64,000 nt of DNA from Stappia sp. BW2 (GTDB lineage: Bacteria; Pseudomonadota; Alphaproteobacteria; Rhizobiales; Stappiaceae), in contig NZ_VIRG01000069.1 in the NCBI RefSeq assembly GCF_008107695.1, forward strand, positions 1-64,000, read 5' to 3'. This document shows positions 9,501 through 17,834 of the stretch, one piece after another. Positions within the stretch are counted from its first letter, which is position 1; each line of letters starts with the position of its first letter. The position numbers were made by a program, and so were the translations under genes. Under the pieces are notes generated by a model. That model worked only from the letters and a program-made list of their open reading frames with translations. It ran no database searches and had not been told where the DNA came from.

Positions 9501-11717
9501 GTTTCCACGGCGACGCTCGCCGCGCATGAGGACCAGACCATCGGGCTGGGGATTGTTCCCCAGCTCGTCGATACCGACCCGACCGAGACACTGTCCAAGT
9601 CTGTGGTCATCATGGGGTTCCCGCACGGTACCACCTTCAACCATGGCCACATGAATCCGGGAGGTACCGGCAGCTGGTTGGTCGATGTTACGGATCTCCC
9701 GGGACTGGAGTTGACCCCTCCGAAAGACTTCACCGGCCCGGTCACATTGAAGGTGACTCTGGTCGCAGTCGATCGCTCACCCGGCGAAGGTCGCCCGGCC
9801 GCCCCATCGGTCGCGACGCTCCATATCGACGTGGCACCGGTGCAAGACGCGGCGGTGATCACCGGAACGGATTCAGGCGACATCACCGAGGACCGGAATG
9901 TCGGACGATCGTCCGTGCATCCGCTCGGCGTAAGCGGAATTCTGACCGTCCACGATCCGGATGGCACCGCCTTCGATCACTTCCAGTCCAACAGTTTGGG
10001 CGAACACGCGGTCTCCGACCCCTTCGGCGGCAGTTTGCACATCCTCCCCAGCGGGTGGTGGGGCTACGAGGTCGACAACACCAACCCCGCCATCCAGGCG
10101 CTTGCCGCGGGTGAAGAACGCCATGCGATCTACGAGGTGCATGCGGCCGATGGCACCGCGCACCGGATCGATATCACCGTCCACGGCACCAACGATGCGC
10201 CGGTGCTGCGCGCGGCGACGGCCTCGGCCACTGAGGACGGAAAGACCGTTACCGGCCAGATGGTGGCAACCGACGTCGATCACGGCGACACAAAGACCTT
10301 CGCGGTCGGTCAGGCCGTCGACGGCTTCACGATGAACCAGGACGGTTCCTGGAACTTCGATCCTTCCCACGCAGCCTATCAGCATCTCGCCGCCGGCCTG
10401 ACCCAGCAGGTGACCATCCCGGTGACGGTGACCGACAGCGCCGGGGCGACCGACACCGAAAACCTCGTCATCACCGTCACGGGCAGCAATGACGGGGCAC
10501 GGTTCACGGGGACCGACAGCGCTTCCGTGGTTGAGGACCGCAATCTGACTGGTGGCAACCTGACCGCGGGCGGAACCCTGACTGTCACAGATGTCGACAC
10601 CGGGCAGGACAGTTTTACGCCTGTCACGAGCCAGCAGGGGACCGGAGGCTATGGCAGCTTTTCGATCGACGAGCACGGCCATTGGACCTATACGGCCGAC
10701 AACAGCCAGCATGTGATCCAGGCGCTTGATCCGTCGAGCACGCCTCTGACCGACACTCTGGTGGTGACATCCAGGGATGGAACGCAGCATACATTGACTG
10801 TTGCCATCCATGGTACCTCAGATGCACCTGTGGTGAAGCCAAGTGTGGCGACCGTGCAGGGGGTCGGATCGCAACATCTGACCGGCACATTCGGTGGCGG
10901 CGCCCCCGGCGGTTGGGGCATCGACAACGGTCACGGCGGTTCGGTCAGCTCGCTGCAAGGCCAGTATGGCACGCTGATCATCGATCCCCAGACCGGGCAC
11001 TTCGAATACAACTACCAGCAGAATTCCGGTGTCATCAAGCACGGCGGCAGTTCGGGAGCGTCCGGACAGCATGTCGATACGTTCCACATCGTCCAGCAAG
11101 GCGTTGCCGCCGGCGACGCGGATGTTCAGGTGCAGATCAATGTCCAGAGCGTGCATGGCAACAGCGGGCATCATGTCGACCAAACGGTTCTGCAGGGCAT
11201 CACGTTCACACCGGTGGCCCCCGTCCAACACGATGCACCGGACGATGTTGACACGGATGAGGTCACGCTTGACCTGACCGACGCGAGTACCGCGTTGGAG
11301 CACGTGCAGGAGACGGACAGCACTGCAATGGACTTCGCCGACACCGGCGCTGGGTCAGATGACAGCGATGCCAACACAGCTCCAACACCGGCACCAGAGG
11401 GACCTGTCGCCGGTGGAATCGAGCGACTTTCGGCCTATTTCGACGCCATCGGACAAGGGCACGACGCGGCGCCATCAGCCATGGCACCCGCTGCTCATCT
11501 GAGTCCTTACCTCGATGCCGCCGGTGCGGATCCGGATTTGGCAACCCCGGTCGCAGATCTACCTGATCCGTCGACGCTCGACATTGGCGACCTGTCCGCA
11601 AAGGTCGAGGACAGCTCTGGGGCCACCCCGGAGCCGGGGCCGGGCCACGATGTACCGCAGGATATCCCCGAACCCGTCTTGCCGGATCCAAATGATGACA
11701 CGTCCCAATACGGTTGA
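6576..11717 (+). CDS. Giant VCBS/cadherin-repeat surface protein, likely T1SS substrate
   Basis: 1713 residues. Residues 1 to about 228 are disordered and rich in Pro, Gly, Ser and Thr. Twelve beta-sandwich modules follow: VCBS (229-338), VCBS-like (339-437), cadherin-like tandem-95 (438-534), VCBS (535-651), VCBS-like (652-750), cadherin-like (751-847), VCBS (848-957), a divergent domain (958-1094), VCBS (1095-1211), VCBS-like (1212-1309), VCBS (1310 to about 1424) and a last domain (to about 1530). Domain ends carry TGTNDAPV-like links and Asp-rich calcium-type motifs. The last 180 residues are acidic. I see no RTX GGxGxD nonapeptides and no Sec signal, so export must depend on the adjacent ABC/HlyD genes. 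The role is probably adhesion or biofilm matrix. An AGGGAGA ribosome-binding site precedes the ATG. Confidence 0.88.
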   Translation: MADQPDKTASPKVSKVTPEEIKDPRKIQPEEGFGWTLQKEGKDGTSTASPSGSNGQAGNAEDPAAAGTIQGQHSGSEHATNLSQAPTAPLDPVTPAPTQGVLPDSNAIPVSAPGIVARPAPDMDPPSPASQTSAVSGAPHPTRAHAASSSGGGIAPEPLTGSRPPPGGGFPQSPPTVGTQPPGGTNTPHPGGGHTPPTPSGFTPPAGGTNAPGSGGATIPGATQTAANIAGLDTGSVSEDHNVVAGRLATGGLLTVTDPDAGEEKFQAVTGVSGSAGYGSFSVNENGLWTYTADNSQAVIQALKPSDSLIDRLTVHSADGTTHELRVVITGTNDAPVLRAATATATEDGKTVSGQMSATDMDAGDTKVFSAGHLVDGFMMNADGSWSFDPSHAAYQHLAVGQTQQLTIPVTITDSAGATDTQNLVITVKGSNDGPVVSGPVDLGSGTEDKAVQIGEAQLLAHATDIDTGDTLSVTGLSASHGTISGDAAHGFTFTPDPNYNGPVTLIYQVTDSHGGTVAQTASLTLAATPDAAIITGTDTGSVIEDRNVGPSSAHPLSVGGILSVHDPDGSAFDHFQTNQFGEHAVSDPFGGSLHISRGGIWGYEVDNTNPAIQALAVGEERHAIYEVHAADGTAHRINITVHGTNDAPVLSAATASATEDGKTVTGQMVATDVDHGDSQTYTAGHPVDGFTMNQDGSWSFDPSHAAYQHLAAGQTQQVTIPVTVTDHAGATSTQNLVITVTGSKDGPVVSGPVDLGRGTEDHSVQISAAQLLAHATDIDTGDMLSVTGLTASHGTISGDAAHGFTFTPDPDYNGPVTLSYQVTDGHGGSTAQTASLTLGATPDAAVITGTDTGNVIEDRGVSATGDLQAGGTLTITDPDAGEAAFTPQTGATGSGGYGTFSLDAQGHWTYTADNSQQAIQALGRGQSLTDSLTVTSVDGTRHTLSVEIKGVIDAPALTVTATQGTDSATATAGSVSTATLAAHEDQTIGLGIVPQLVDTDPTETLSKSVVIMGFPHGTTFNHGHMNPGGTGSWLVDVTDLPGLELTPPKDFTGPVTLKVTLVAVDRSPGEGRPAAPSVATLHIDVAPVQDAAVITGTDSGDITEDRNVGRSSVHPLGVSGILTVHDPDGTAFDHFQSNSLGEHAVSDPFGGSLHILPSGWWGYEVDNTNPAIQALAAGEERHAIYEVHAADGTAHRIDITVHGTNDAPVLRAATASATEDGKTVTGQMVATDVDHGDTKTFAVGQAVDGFTMNQDGSWNFDPSHAAYQHLAAGLTQQVTIPVTVTDSAGATDTENLVITVTGSNDGARFTGTDSASVVEDRNLTGGNLTAGGTLTVTDVDTGQDSFTPVTSQQGTGGYGSFSIDEHGHWTYTADNSQHVIQALDPSSTPLTDTLVVTSRDGTQHTLTVAIHGTSDAPVVKPSVATVQGVGSQHLTGTFGGGAPGGWGIDNGHGGSVSSLQGQYGTLIIDPQTGHFEYNYQQNSGVIKHGGSSGASGQHVDTFHIVQQGVAAGDADVQVQINVQSVHGNSGHHVDQTVLQGITFTPVAPVQHDAPDDVDTDEVTLDLTDASTALEHVQETDSTAMDFADTGAGSDDSDANTAPTPAPEGPVAGGIERLSAYFDAIGQGHDAAPSAMAPAAHLSPYLDAAGADPDLATPVADLPDPSTLDIGDLSAKVEDSSGATPEPGPGHDVPQDIPEPVLPDPNDDTSQYG
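8377..8580 (+). repeat. Internal coding repeat, copy 1
   Basis: This part of the giant VCBS gene is nearly identical at the DNA level to 10057-10260, exactly 1680 bases (560 codons) downstream. In the compared lines, mismatches are about 1-5 per 60 bases. Similarity extends more loosely to about 8190-8770. Such identity, including at silent positions, points to recent duplication or gene conversion between modules. Confidence 0.85.
10057..10260 (+). repeat. Internal coding repeat, copy 2
   Basis: Second copy of the near-identical segment inside the VCBS gene, partner of 8377-8580. It covers the end of the VCBS module starting near residue 1095 and the first part of the following VCBS-like module. 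Confidence 0.85.
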
Positions 11718-11746
11718 AGCTATCAAGTGAAAAAGGACCGTACGCA

Positions 11747-12232
11747 ATGAGCAAAAACCTGATCTGTCTTGTGACGGTTCTTTTCCTGTCGGGTGCACCT
11801 GTGTGGGCGGACAGGGGCGATAGCGGGAGCGAGACAACAAACACGTCTAACGGAACTCGCAAATTGATCGCTGAGCACCCCTGCGACGGAATCGCATCGC
11901 CAAGACCTGGCTGTTCCGAAAAAACTTCTTTCATGCTGATGGCGTCGGTAGAAACGCCTGAAGGCAACATCTTTTGCAGCGGCGGCGAGGCGCCTCGTCG
12001 GATCGGGTATCAGATCCTTGACCGCGCGGATGGCGAATGGGATGCCCTCGTCATGATCGACGGCACGAAGATCCGTGCAATGACGGCGTATAGCTATTTC
12101 GGCAATTCCAAACCACCAAACGGTTTTGTGGTCGCGCTGCTCGGCGAGGACGGCTCCGTAGTCCTGGTTTACGGGGACGGAGAAAACGACTGGCTGGAGC
12201 AAGGCGAAAACCGCTACGATACATGCCTCTAG
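11747..12232 (+). CDS. Small exported protein of unknown function
   Basis: 161 residues. The start is taken at the ATG at 11747, preceded by an AAAAGGAC ribosome-binding site. This gives a clean Sec signal peptide (MSKNLICLVTVLFLSGAPVWA, then D). An upstream in-frame start at 11714 would spoil the signal. The mature protein has four Cys residues that could form two disulfides (CDG, PGCSE, IFCSG, and a C-terminal DTCL). I do not recognise a family. It follows the VCBS gene by about 30 bases on the same strand, so it may be co-transcribed and serve the secretion system or the cell surface, but that is only context. Confidence 0.65.
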   Translation: MSKNLICLVTVLFLSGAPVWADRGDSGSETTNTSNGTRKLIAEHPCDGIASPRPGCSEKTSFMLMASVETPEGNIFCSGGEAPRRIGYQILDRADGEWDALVMIDGTKIRAMTAYSYFGNSKPPNGFVVALLGEDGSVVLVYGDGENDWLEQGENRYDTCL

Positions 12233-12628
12233 TCGCCTGACGATCAAAGGTATGGCAGCGGAGATCTGCCTTTCACCGTTTCCGTCCCGATCGCCACCGA
12301 GGTAGAAGCCGATAACCAGCACATCCACATCTTACACTTCAATCTCGTGGCGGTCGTTGGTGTTGCGTACAGCGCAAGGGTCCTTAGAAATCCCGTGGCG
12401 ACGCCTTCCGTTCACATGTCTGACTGCTTTGGTGACCATCCCAAAGTTCGGCGATCGTCCGACTTGTCGGCGTGAATGGATCCTTGAATAAATAGGCGTT
12501 GGATGTCGGCACTAGGCCGCTTGTGTCGACCAGTCAGCAGCCAAGGTCAGAAGCGGCATGCTGTACCGCGACAAGTCTGCTTCGAGCCCTTCCAAGACCG
12601 TTCGCGGAAGCTCCGTTCGTCTCCAAAG
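12233..12628. other. Intergenic region without recognised features
   Basis: About 400 bases separate the small exported protein from the 3' end of the convergent MFS gene. Short open frames occur in several frames but none has a ribosome-binding site or recognisable protein. No clear terminator hairpin with a T-run is visible. Confidence 0.4.
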
Positions 12629-13762
12629 CTACGCAACTGCGCTTTCGACCGCGCACTTTGCCCGGAAAGCGCCGGCGATCAGCGCGACGACGGCGAAGCA
12701 TATCACGGCAGATCCTACGCCCGGACCCGCCATGAGAAATCCGAAGAGAGGGGCACCGACAGTCTGGCCTACGGCGATAGTCAGGAAACCGACCATGAGT
12801 CCGGTCGCAGGCCGATCCGGCAAGGCGTGAGTGCCCCAGATGAGATAGACCCCTGTTAGCATCACGTAGCCTGCGCCGAAGATAACCCCTCCAACCAGCG
12901 TGGGGACAGGACCGAGGCCGAAGCCGACCAGTAAGATACTGATTGCGATCAGACCCAGGAAAGCCCAGTGAACGCGGTCGTGACCAAATCGGCTGACGAG
13001 CGCTCCGGCCAAGGCTCCGGCCACCCCCCCGGTGCCGATGCACATCCAGAGAAGGCCAGTTCCGGTTGGCCCCCAGCCCAACTGACTTGAGACGAGCTGC
13101 CCCCCAAAAGACCAGAGCGCGGTGCTCGCAACTCCCATCAGGAAGGATGCCGAAATCAGTCGCAGGACCGGCCCCGTCATCGGGGGCAGGCCACCTGCGC
13201 GACCGTTGCCCGAGGCCGCAGGAAACGAGATCGCAGCTGCGATGGCCAACACCAGCGCCACGGCTGCGAAAGCTCCGAAGGCCAACCTCCATTGTCCCGT
13301 GATGGCGAGCGCGATGGGCCCCGACAGCACCACGCCCGCACTCACGCCCGAATTGATCACCGTGTTCGTAAGGTCCTGCCAGCCTTTGCTGACCGCGGCG
13401 GCGACTGCGGCGGCCATGGGCGGAGAGGCGAGGCCCGTGCTTGATCCGGCGACCACGACTGCGATGGCCAGGATCAGCGGTGACGGCGCGATCGCGATGC
13501 CGGCCATACCTATCGCCGCGACAAGGGCGGCACCTACCGCGACGGCACGCGCGCCAAACCGTTCGGTCAGGATAGCCGAGGCGACGATCGCTATACAGTA
13601 GCCGGCGAAGGAGCCACCCGAGATGACGCCGCCGAGGGACGGGCCGAGGCCCAGTTCGCCGTCGATCTGAGGCAGGAAAAGGCCGAAGGCGAAGCGGGCA
13701 AAGCCGTAACAGACCGCGATGAGGGCGAAGCCCGTCACGCCGATGCGAAGGGTCGGACTCAT
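12629..13762 (-). CDS. MFS transporter, YbfB/YjiJ-like
   Basis: 377 residues, almost entirely hydrophobic, with about twelve predicted transmembrane helices. The first helix (GVTGFALIAVCYGFARFAFGLFLPQI) has the YGFARF pattern typical of the YbfB/YjiJ type of major facilitator proteins. The family contains efflux and uptake carriers, and the substrate cannot be read from sequence. Its ATG overlaps the stop of the TetR gene by ATGA, so the two are translationally coupled. By analogy with other TetR-pump pairs, this is probably an efflux pump controlled by that repressor. Confidence 0.85.
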   Translation of the reverse strand: MSPTLRIGVTGFALIAVCYGFARFAFGLFLPQIDGELGLGPSLGGVISGGSFAGYCIAIVASAILTERFGARAVAVGAALVAAIGMAGIAIAPSPLILAIAVVVAGSSTGLASPPMAAAVAAAVSKGWQDLTNTVINSGVSAGVVLSGPIALAITGQWRLAFGAFAAVALVLAIAAAISFPAASGNGRAGGLPPMTGPVLRLISASFLMGVASTALWSFGGQLVSSQLGWGPTGTGLLWMCIGTGGVAGALAGALVSRFGHDRVHWAFLGLIAISILLVGFGLGPVPTLVGGVIFGAGYVMLTGVYLIWGTHALPDRPATGLMVGFLTIAVGQTVGAPLFGFLMAGPGVGSAVICFAVVALIAGAFRAKCAVESAVA

Positions 13763-14277
13763 GAGCGCGCCCTCTCCATCAGGATGGCCGCCGCCGCTCG
13801 TGCGGCTGAGACGGTCTGCGCTCCGCGATACACAGCCGCGTGGGTCGCCCCCTCGAAGAGGACCAGCACCTGCTCTGCGAGCGCGGGGTCTTCGCGTCCC
13901 AGGTCCATGGCAACGACCTCGCCGACCCGGCGGTGGAACGCCTCCTTGTGCAGCGCAACCGCCTCGGCAATCTCCGGCGTGTCTCCCCCAGTTTCAGCGC
14001 GCGAGCGAAGGAAAAGGCAGCCCCGACATCCCTCAACCCGGACCCAGTCCTCGAGCGCGGCAAACAGGGCGTCGACGGTCCGCACCTCGATCCGGGCCAT
14101 GAAGCGCCGGTCCCGCTCGGTCAGGACGCGCGCCATGAGCTCGGCCTTGCTGCCGGCGTGCTTGTAGAGCGTTCGGCTCGACATCCCCGCAGCCTCCGTC
14201 AGGCGGTCCACGCCGGTGGCCACGTAGCCGTGTCGATCGAAAAGCCTCTCGGCGGCGGCGGTGAGTTTGCTGGTCAT
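13759..14277 (-). CDS. TetR-family transcriptional repressor
   Basis: 172 residues. The N-terminal helix-turn-helix is at about residues 20-50 (GVDRLTEAAGMSSRTLYKHAGSKAEL), and the C-terminal ligand/dimer domain is of the TetR_C type. The frame stays open far upstream, so the start is set by sequence. An AAAGGAGG ribosome-binding site lies just before a GTG at 14283 and this ATG at 14277, so either could be used. It is first in a two-gene unit with the MFS pump (ATGA overlap). A near-perfect 20-base palindrome about 38 bases upstream is the likely autoregulatory operator. Confidence 0.88.
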   Translation of the reverse strand: MTSKLTAAAERLFDRHGYVATGVDRLTEAAGMSSRTLYKHAGSKAELMARVLTERDRRFMARIEVRTVDALFAALEDWVRVEGCRGCLFLRSRAETGGDTPEIAEAVALHKEAFHRRVGEVVAMDLGREDPALAEQVLVLFEGATHAAVYRGAQTVSAARAAAAILMERARS

Positions 14278-14314
14278 GTCCACGGGAACCTCCTTTGGCG
14301 TCCTCGGACACGAA

Positions 14315-14334
14315 TGTACAACGATCGTTTTACA
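14315..14334. promoter_or_regulatory. Palindromic TetR-type operator
   Basis: The sequence TGTACAACGATCGTTTTACA is an inverted repeat matching in 18 of 20 positions around a perfect AACGATCGTT core. It lies 38 bases upstream of the TetR start, where an autorepressor would block the promoter. Confidence 0.6.
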
Positions 14335-14742
14335 TTGCAAGCCAGCAGGAACAGAGGTCCGCCTTGCCTCGCAAAGCCACCATCGATCGAGACGGTGCCT
14401 TATGACCACACCGTGCCGTGAGGCCACCTTCCGGTTTTGCTCTGCAAAACATTGAGCCGGACAGTCGCCGTACAAGCCGATTGGTGAGGTTCGGTACATT
14501 GCGGACATGTTTACGGCCCTCGTCTCCTCAGCGAGGAAATCCCGGATGGTGGGTATAAAAGAGCGAAGCAGTTCACGGGATGGGAGGCTTTGGCGGGCAG
14601 GTCGTGCCTGGAGCTTGTTTGGGTTTGTCCGTTTCCAGCTGAACAAATCACCGGGATTGATCGATTGTACCGACAATCTGCACGTAGCGGCCGCCCGGTT
14701 GCCCGGATAGCGTTTGTTCAGTCGGAACAAAGGACATGAAAT
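14335..14742. other. Intergenic region upstream of the ThDP gene
   Basis: No supportable gene. It must hold the promoters of the divergent TetR-MFS unit (left end) and of the ThDP-dehydrogenase unit (right end). An AAAGGA ribosome-binding site at about 14728-14733 precedes the ThDP start. A short frame between is not preceded by a good site. Confidence 0.4.
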
Positions 14743-16497
14743 ATGAACGGCGCGGACATTCTTGTCGAAATGCTCATCGGATACGGCGTTGACACGATTT
14801 TCGGTGTGCCGGGCGATACCAATGTGCCACTTTACGAGGCCCTGCAGGCGCACGAAGGCCGCATTACCCACATCATGGCCCGCGACGAGCGCTCGGCGGG
14901 TTTCATGGCGGATGCCTACGGCCGGTTTACCGACAAACCCGGCATCATCGAATGCCCGTCTGGTGCGGGCGCGATGTATTCCCTTCCGCCGATCGCTGAA
15001 TCGAACGCATCTTCCGTGCCCGTCATCCTGCTGACGATTGACATCCCCCTTCCCGGTGAGGGGCGCGGGGTCCTGACCGAACTCGACTGTGCCAAGCTCT
15101 TCGAACCCGTCACGAAGATGTCGGTTCAAATCAAATCGCCGGAAAAGTTGCCGGAGATCGTCCGGCGGGCTTTCCGGACGGCCTGCTCGGGAAAACCGGG
15201 AGCCGTCCATCTTCAGATTCCGGAAGACATGCTGACGGCCAAGGTTGATTCGGACCGGGTCTCCCTGCACATAGAGGAAGACTGCAAAACCTTTCCCGCC
15301 TTTCCGACCCGTCCAGCCCCCGGACTTGTCGAGAAATTGCTGGAGACGGTGAAACAGGCTGAAAAACCGCTGATCGTATCGGGCGGCGGGGTGATCCGCG
15401 CCTGTGCCGGCGATGAAATACTCGCTCTCGCGGTGCGTCTGAACGTCCCGGTCTGCACAACCATGACCGGTCAGGGGACGATGCCCGATGACCACCGGCT
15501 TTCGATCGGCGTGATAGGAGACAACGGGTTTCACCCGCACGCAAACCGCGCCATGGAAGAAAGCGATTTTGTCCTGTTCGTCGGTTCGAAAATGGGATCG
15601 GTCGTGACCATCGGCTGGACATTTCCGAAGGTCACCTTGAACAAGCGCGTTGCCCAGATCGATATAAACCCTGAAGTCATGGCCAACAATTACGAGAACG
15701 TGGTGTCCGTCACAGGCGATGCAAAGCTCGTTCTGCGGGAGTTTCTGAAAATCGTGCCGGAGGGTTTTGACGGTTCGAAGTACCATCCATGGGTCAATCA
15801 TCTGAATTCACTGCGCGCCTCCTTCTGGCAAGGTGCGGAATCGCTTTTGAGCAACGACAGCAAGCCCCTTCGTCCCGAGCGGGCCGTGAGATGCTTCAAC
15901 CAAGCTTTGGAAAAATCAGGCAAGCCCGCGCTGATCTATTCGGATGCGGGAACCCCGACGCCCTATATGACCCGCTTTCTGAAGATCAACGACCCTCGCA
16001 CCCGTTTCGCGATCCCGCGGGCATTCGGCGGGCTGGGGTCGGCCTTGCCCGCAACAGTCGGGGCATGGCGCGCCGATCCGTCACGAAGGCCGATCGGTCT
16101 TTTCGGGGACGGCTCCTTCGGGATGGCGGTTGGCGAAATGGAGACCCTTGTAAGGCTGAACATTCCGGCCATTCTGATCCTGTTCAACAACGGACACTAC
16201 GGCTGGATCAAGGGTCTCCACCGGCTCAAGGGGCACAACCAGTGTTTCAGTGTCGACTTCATGCCGCCAAAGGGACAGGCCATTGCGGAGGCCTTCGGTC
16301 TGACAGCCTGGACCGCCAAGTCCCCGGAAGACCTCGACGCTGCACTTGCCAAAGCATTCGCCCATGAAAACGGCCCGTGCCTGATCGATGTTCACATCGA
16401 ATCGATCGCCGACCGCGTGCCACCGGTCTATTCCTGGCTGAACAAACGCGGGGAGGATCCCCTCGATCTCGCCTCGAAAGAAGTTGCCTACATGTGA
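14743..16497 (+). CDS. Thiamine-diphosphate-dependent decarboxylase/carboligase
   Basis: 584 residues with the three-domain layout of acetolactate-synthase-like enzymes: an N-terminal pyrimidine-binding domain with catalytic Glu49 (MARDERSAGF), a central domain, and a C-terminal diphosphate-binding domain with GDG at 455-457 and the matching NN at 482-483. It should decarboxylate a 2-oxo acid and perhaps ligate the product. It lacks strong resemblance to true IlvB or to sulfoacetaldehyde acetyltransferase, and no small regulatory subunit is nearby. Seventeen bases separate it from a D-amino-acid-dehydrogenase-like gene, suggesting it acts on the 2-oxo acid that enzyme produces. The substrate is unknown. 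Confidence 0.85.
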   Translation: MNGADILVEMLIGYGVDTIFGVPGDTNVPLYEALQAHEGRITHIMARDERSAGFMADAYGRFTDKPGIIECPSGAGAMYSLPPIAESNASSVPVILLTIDIPLPGEGRGVLTELDCAKLFEPVTKMSVQIKSPEKLPEIVRRAFRTACSGKPGAVHLQIPEDMLTAKVDSDRVSLHIEEDCKTFPAFPTRPAPGLVEKLLETVKQAEKPLIVSGGGVIRACAGDEILALAVRLNVPVCTTMTGQGTMPDDHRLSIGVIGDNGFHPHANRAMEESDFVLFVGSKMGSVVTIGWTFPKVTLNKRVAQIDINPEVMANNYENVVSVTGDAKLVLREFLKIVPEGFDGSKYHPWVNHLNSLRASFWQGAESLLSNDSKPLRPERAVRCFNQALEKSGKPALIYSDAGTPTPYMTRFLKINDPRTRFAIPRAFGGLGSALPATVGAWRADPSRRPIGLFGDGSFGMAVGEMETLVRLNIPAILILFNNGHYGWIKGLHRLKGHNQCFSVDFMPPKGQAIAEAFGLTAWTAKSPEDLDAALAKAFAHENGPCLIDVHIESIADRVPPVYSWLNKRGEDPLDLASKEVAYM

Positions 16498-16514
16498 TTG
16501 GGAACACGCCGGAC

Positions 16515-17819
16515 ATGAGCAACTCCAACATGCAGGTTCCCCGGTCGGCAAAAGGCCTGAAATTTGTCGTCCTTGGCGGCGGAATGGTGGGCGTTTGCGT
16601 TGCGCTTGAAATGCAGAAACGCGGCGCCGAGGTGATCCTGCTCGACCGCGACGATCCGGGCGGCGGCACGTCCTACGGGAATGCGGGCGTCTTTGCCCGC
16701 TCCTCGCTGTTTCCAATCAACAACCCCGGGCTACTCGTGGATTTGCCGGGATTGCTGACAAATACCCGTGCGGCCTTCCGGTACGACCTGAAATATCTGC
16801 TCTCCAATCTGGCCTGGGCGAGCCGTTTTCTGTTGAGTGCCCGGAAGAAAACCTTCCAAGAGACGACAGTTGCGCTCGACGCGCTCATCCGCTTGTCGAT
16901 CAGAAAGCACCTTGAGCTCATCGACGCCTGCAACGAGAGCGCTCGTCTGTCGGACGCAGGTTGGATGTTTCTCTATCGTGACATCGGCAGATACGAACGC
17001 GCGGGGCTTCTGCGGACAACACTTGGAAACTTCGATGTCGACACTCAGGAGCTCGACGGCACCGCGTTGCATGATCTGGAACCGGACCTTGCCCCGATTT
17101 TCCCGCGCGCGCTTTGGGTTCGTGACAGCTATTCGGTCAATGACCCCGCGGCTCTGGTGAAGGCCTATGCGGCAAAGTTCACCGCGCAGGGCGGAAAGGT
17201 CCTGCGGAGCGACGTACGCACAGTGTCGGAAGATCTGGATGGCGTAGAGATTGTGCTGGCCGACGGCAGCTTGCTGAAAGCCGACAAGATCGCGGTATGT
17301 CTGGGCCCGTGGTCCAAGGACTTCCTGGCGAAATTGAAAATGTCCGTGACCATGGGATTTGAACGCGGGTACCACATGCATTTTGAAGGTGCGCAGGATG
17401 GAGCGAATGCAAAAATTCTGAGACGGCCGATCTATGACACCCAGGGCGGTTATGTGCTTTCCCCGATGACAAAGGGGCTGCGGCTTTCAACCGGAGTTGA
17501 ACTCGCGGCCTGCGACGCACCCGGCTCAACCGCCCAGATCGATCTGGCGGAAAAGGCAGCGCGTGAAGCCTTCACCTTGGGCGAACGGATGGACCCCGAA
17601 CCCTGGCTCGGACGGCGCCCGACATTTCCCGACAGTCGTCCCGCCATTGGGCCCGCGCCGACCTACAGGCACATTTCGGTGGCATTCGGGCACCAGCATA
17701 TCGGTCTTGCGACGGGAACCGGCACCGCAGACGTGCTGGCGGATCTGATCGAGGGGAAAACCCCCGCCATCGACGCGCTCCCGTTCCGTCCCGACCGCTT
17801 CATACGGCACTTCGGCTAG
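16515..17819 (+). CDS. FAD-dependent amino acid dehydrogenase, DadA-like
   Basis: 434 residues from the ATG at 16515; a longer frame reading back into the ThDP gene is not credible. The N-terminal FAD-binding motif is LGGGMVG at residues 20-26, followed by an acidic strand end (LLDRD). The C-terminal part (RPTFPDSRPAIGPAP and HQHIGLATGTGTA) matches the DAO/DadA family of deaminating oxidoreductases, which oxidise amino acids to 2-oxo acids and pass electrons to the respiratory chain. It is co-directional with the ThDP enzyme and probably in the same transcript. The stereochemistry and side chain of the substrate cannot be told. Confidence 0.85.
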   Translation: MSNSNMQVPRSAKGLKFVVLGGGMVGVCVALEMQKRGAEVILLDRDDPGGGTSYGNAGVFARSSLFPINNPGLLVDLPGLLTNTRAAFRYDLKYLLSNLAWASRFLLSARKKTFQETTVALDALIRLSIRKHLELIDACNESARLSDAGWMFLYRDIGRYERAGLLRTTLGNFDVDTQELDGTALHDLEPDLAPIFPRALWVRDSYSVNDPAALVKAYAAKFTAQGGKVLRSDVRTVSEDLDGVEIVLADGSLLKADKIAVCLGPWSKDFLAKLKMSVTMGFERGYHMHFEGAQDGANAKILRRPIYDTQGGYVLSPMTKGLRLSTGVELAACDAPGSTAQIDLAEKAAREAFTLGERMDPEPWLGRRPTFPDSRPAIGPAPTYRHISVAFGHQHIGLATGTGTADVLADLIEGKTPAIDALPFRPDRFIRHFG

Positions 17820-17834
17820 GGTTTGGACCCCAAG

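Noticed and set aside
6576..11717. RTX calcium repeats in the giant surface protein
   Set aside because: Gly-rich stretches exist (for example near residue 1440) but none follows the GGxGxD nonapeptide rule.
13759..15801. A 680-residue minus-strand frame running through the TetR gene
   Set aside because: Only the last 172 residues are TetR. The rest runs antisense to the ThDP enzyme and has no ribosome-binding site or family pattern.
14743..16497. Sulfoacetaldehyde acetyltransferase or acetolactate synthase IlvB
   Set aside because: The N-terminal pattern differs from Xsc as I recall it, and there is no ilvN-like subunit nearby. I left the product as a general ThDP enzyme.
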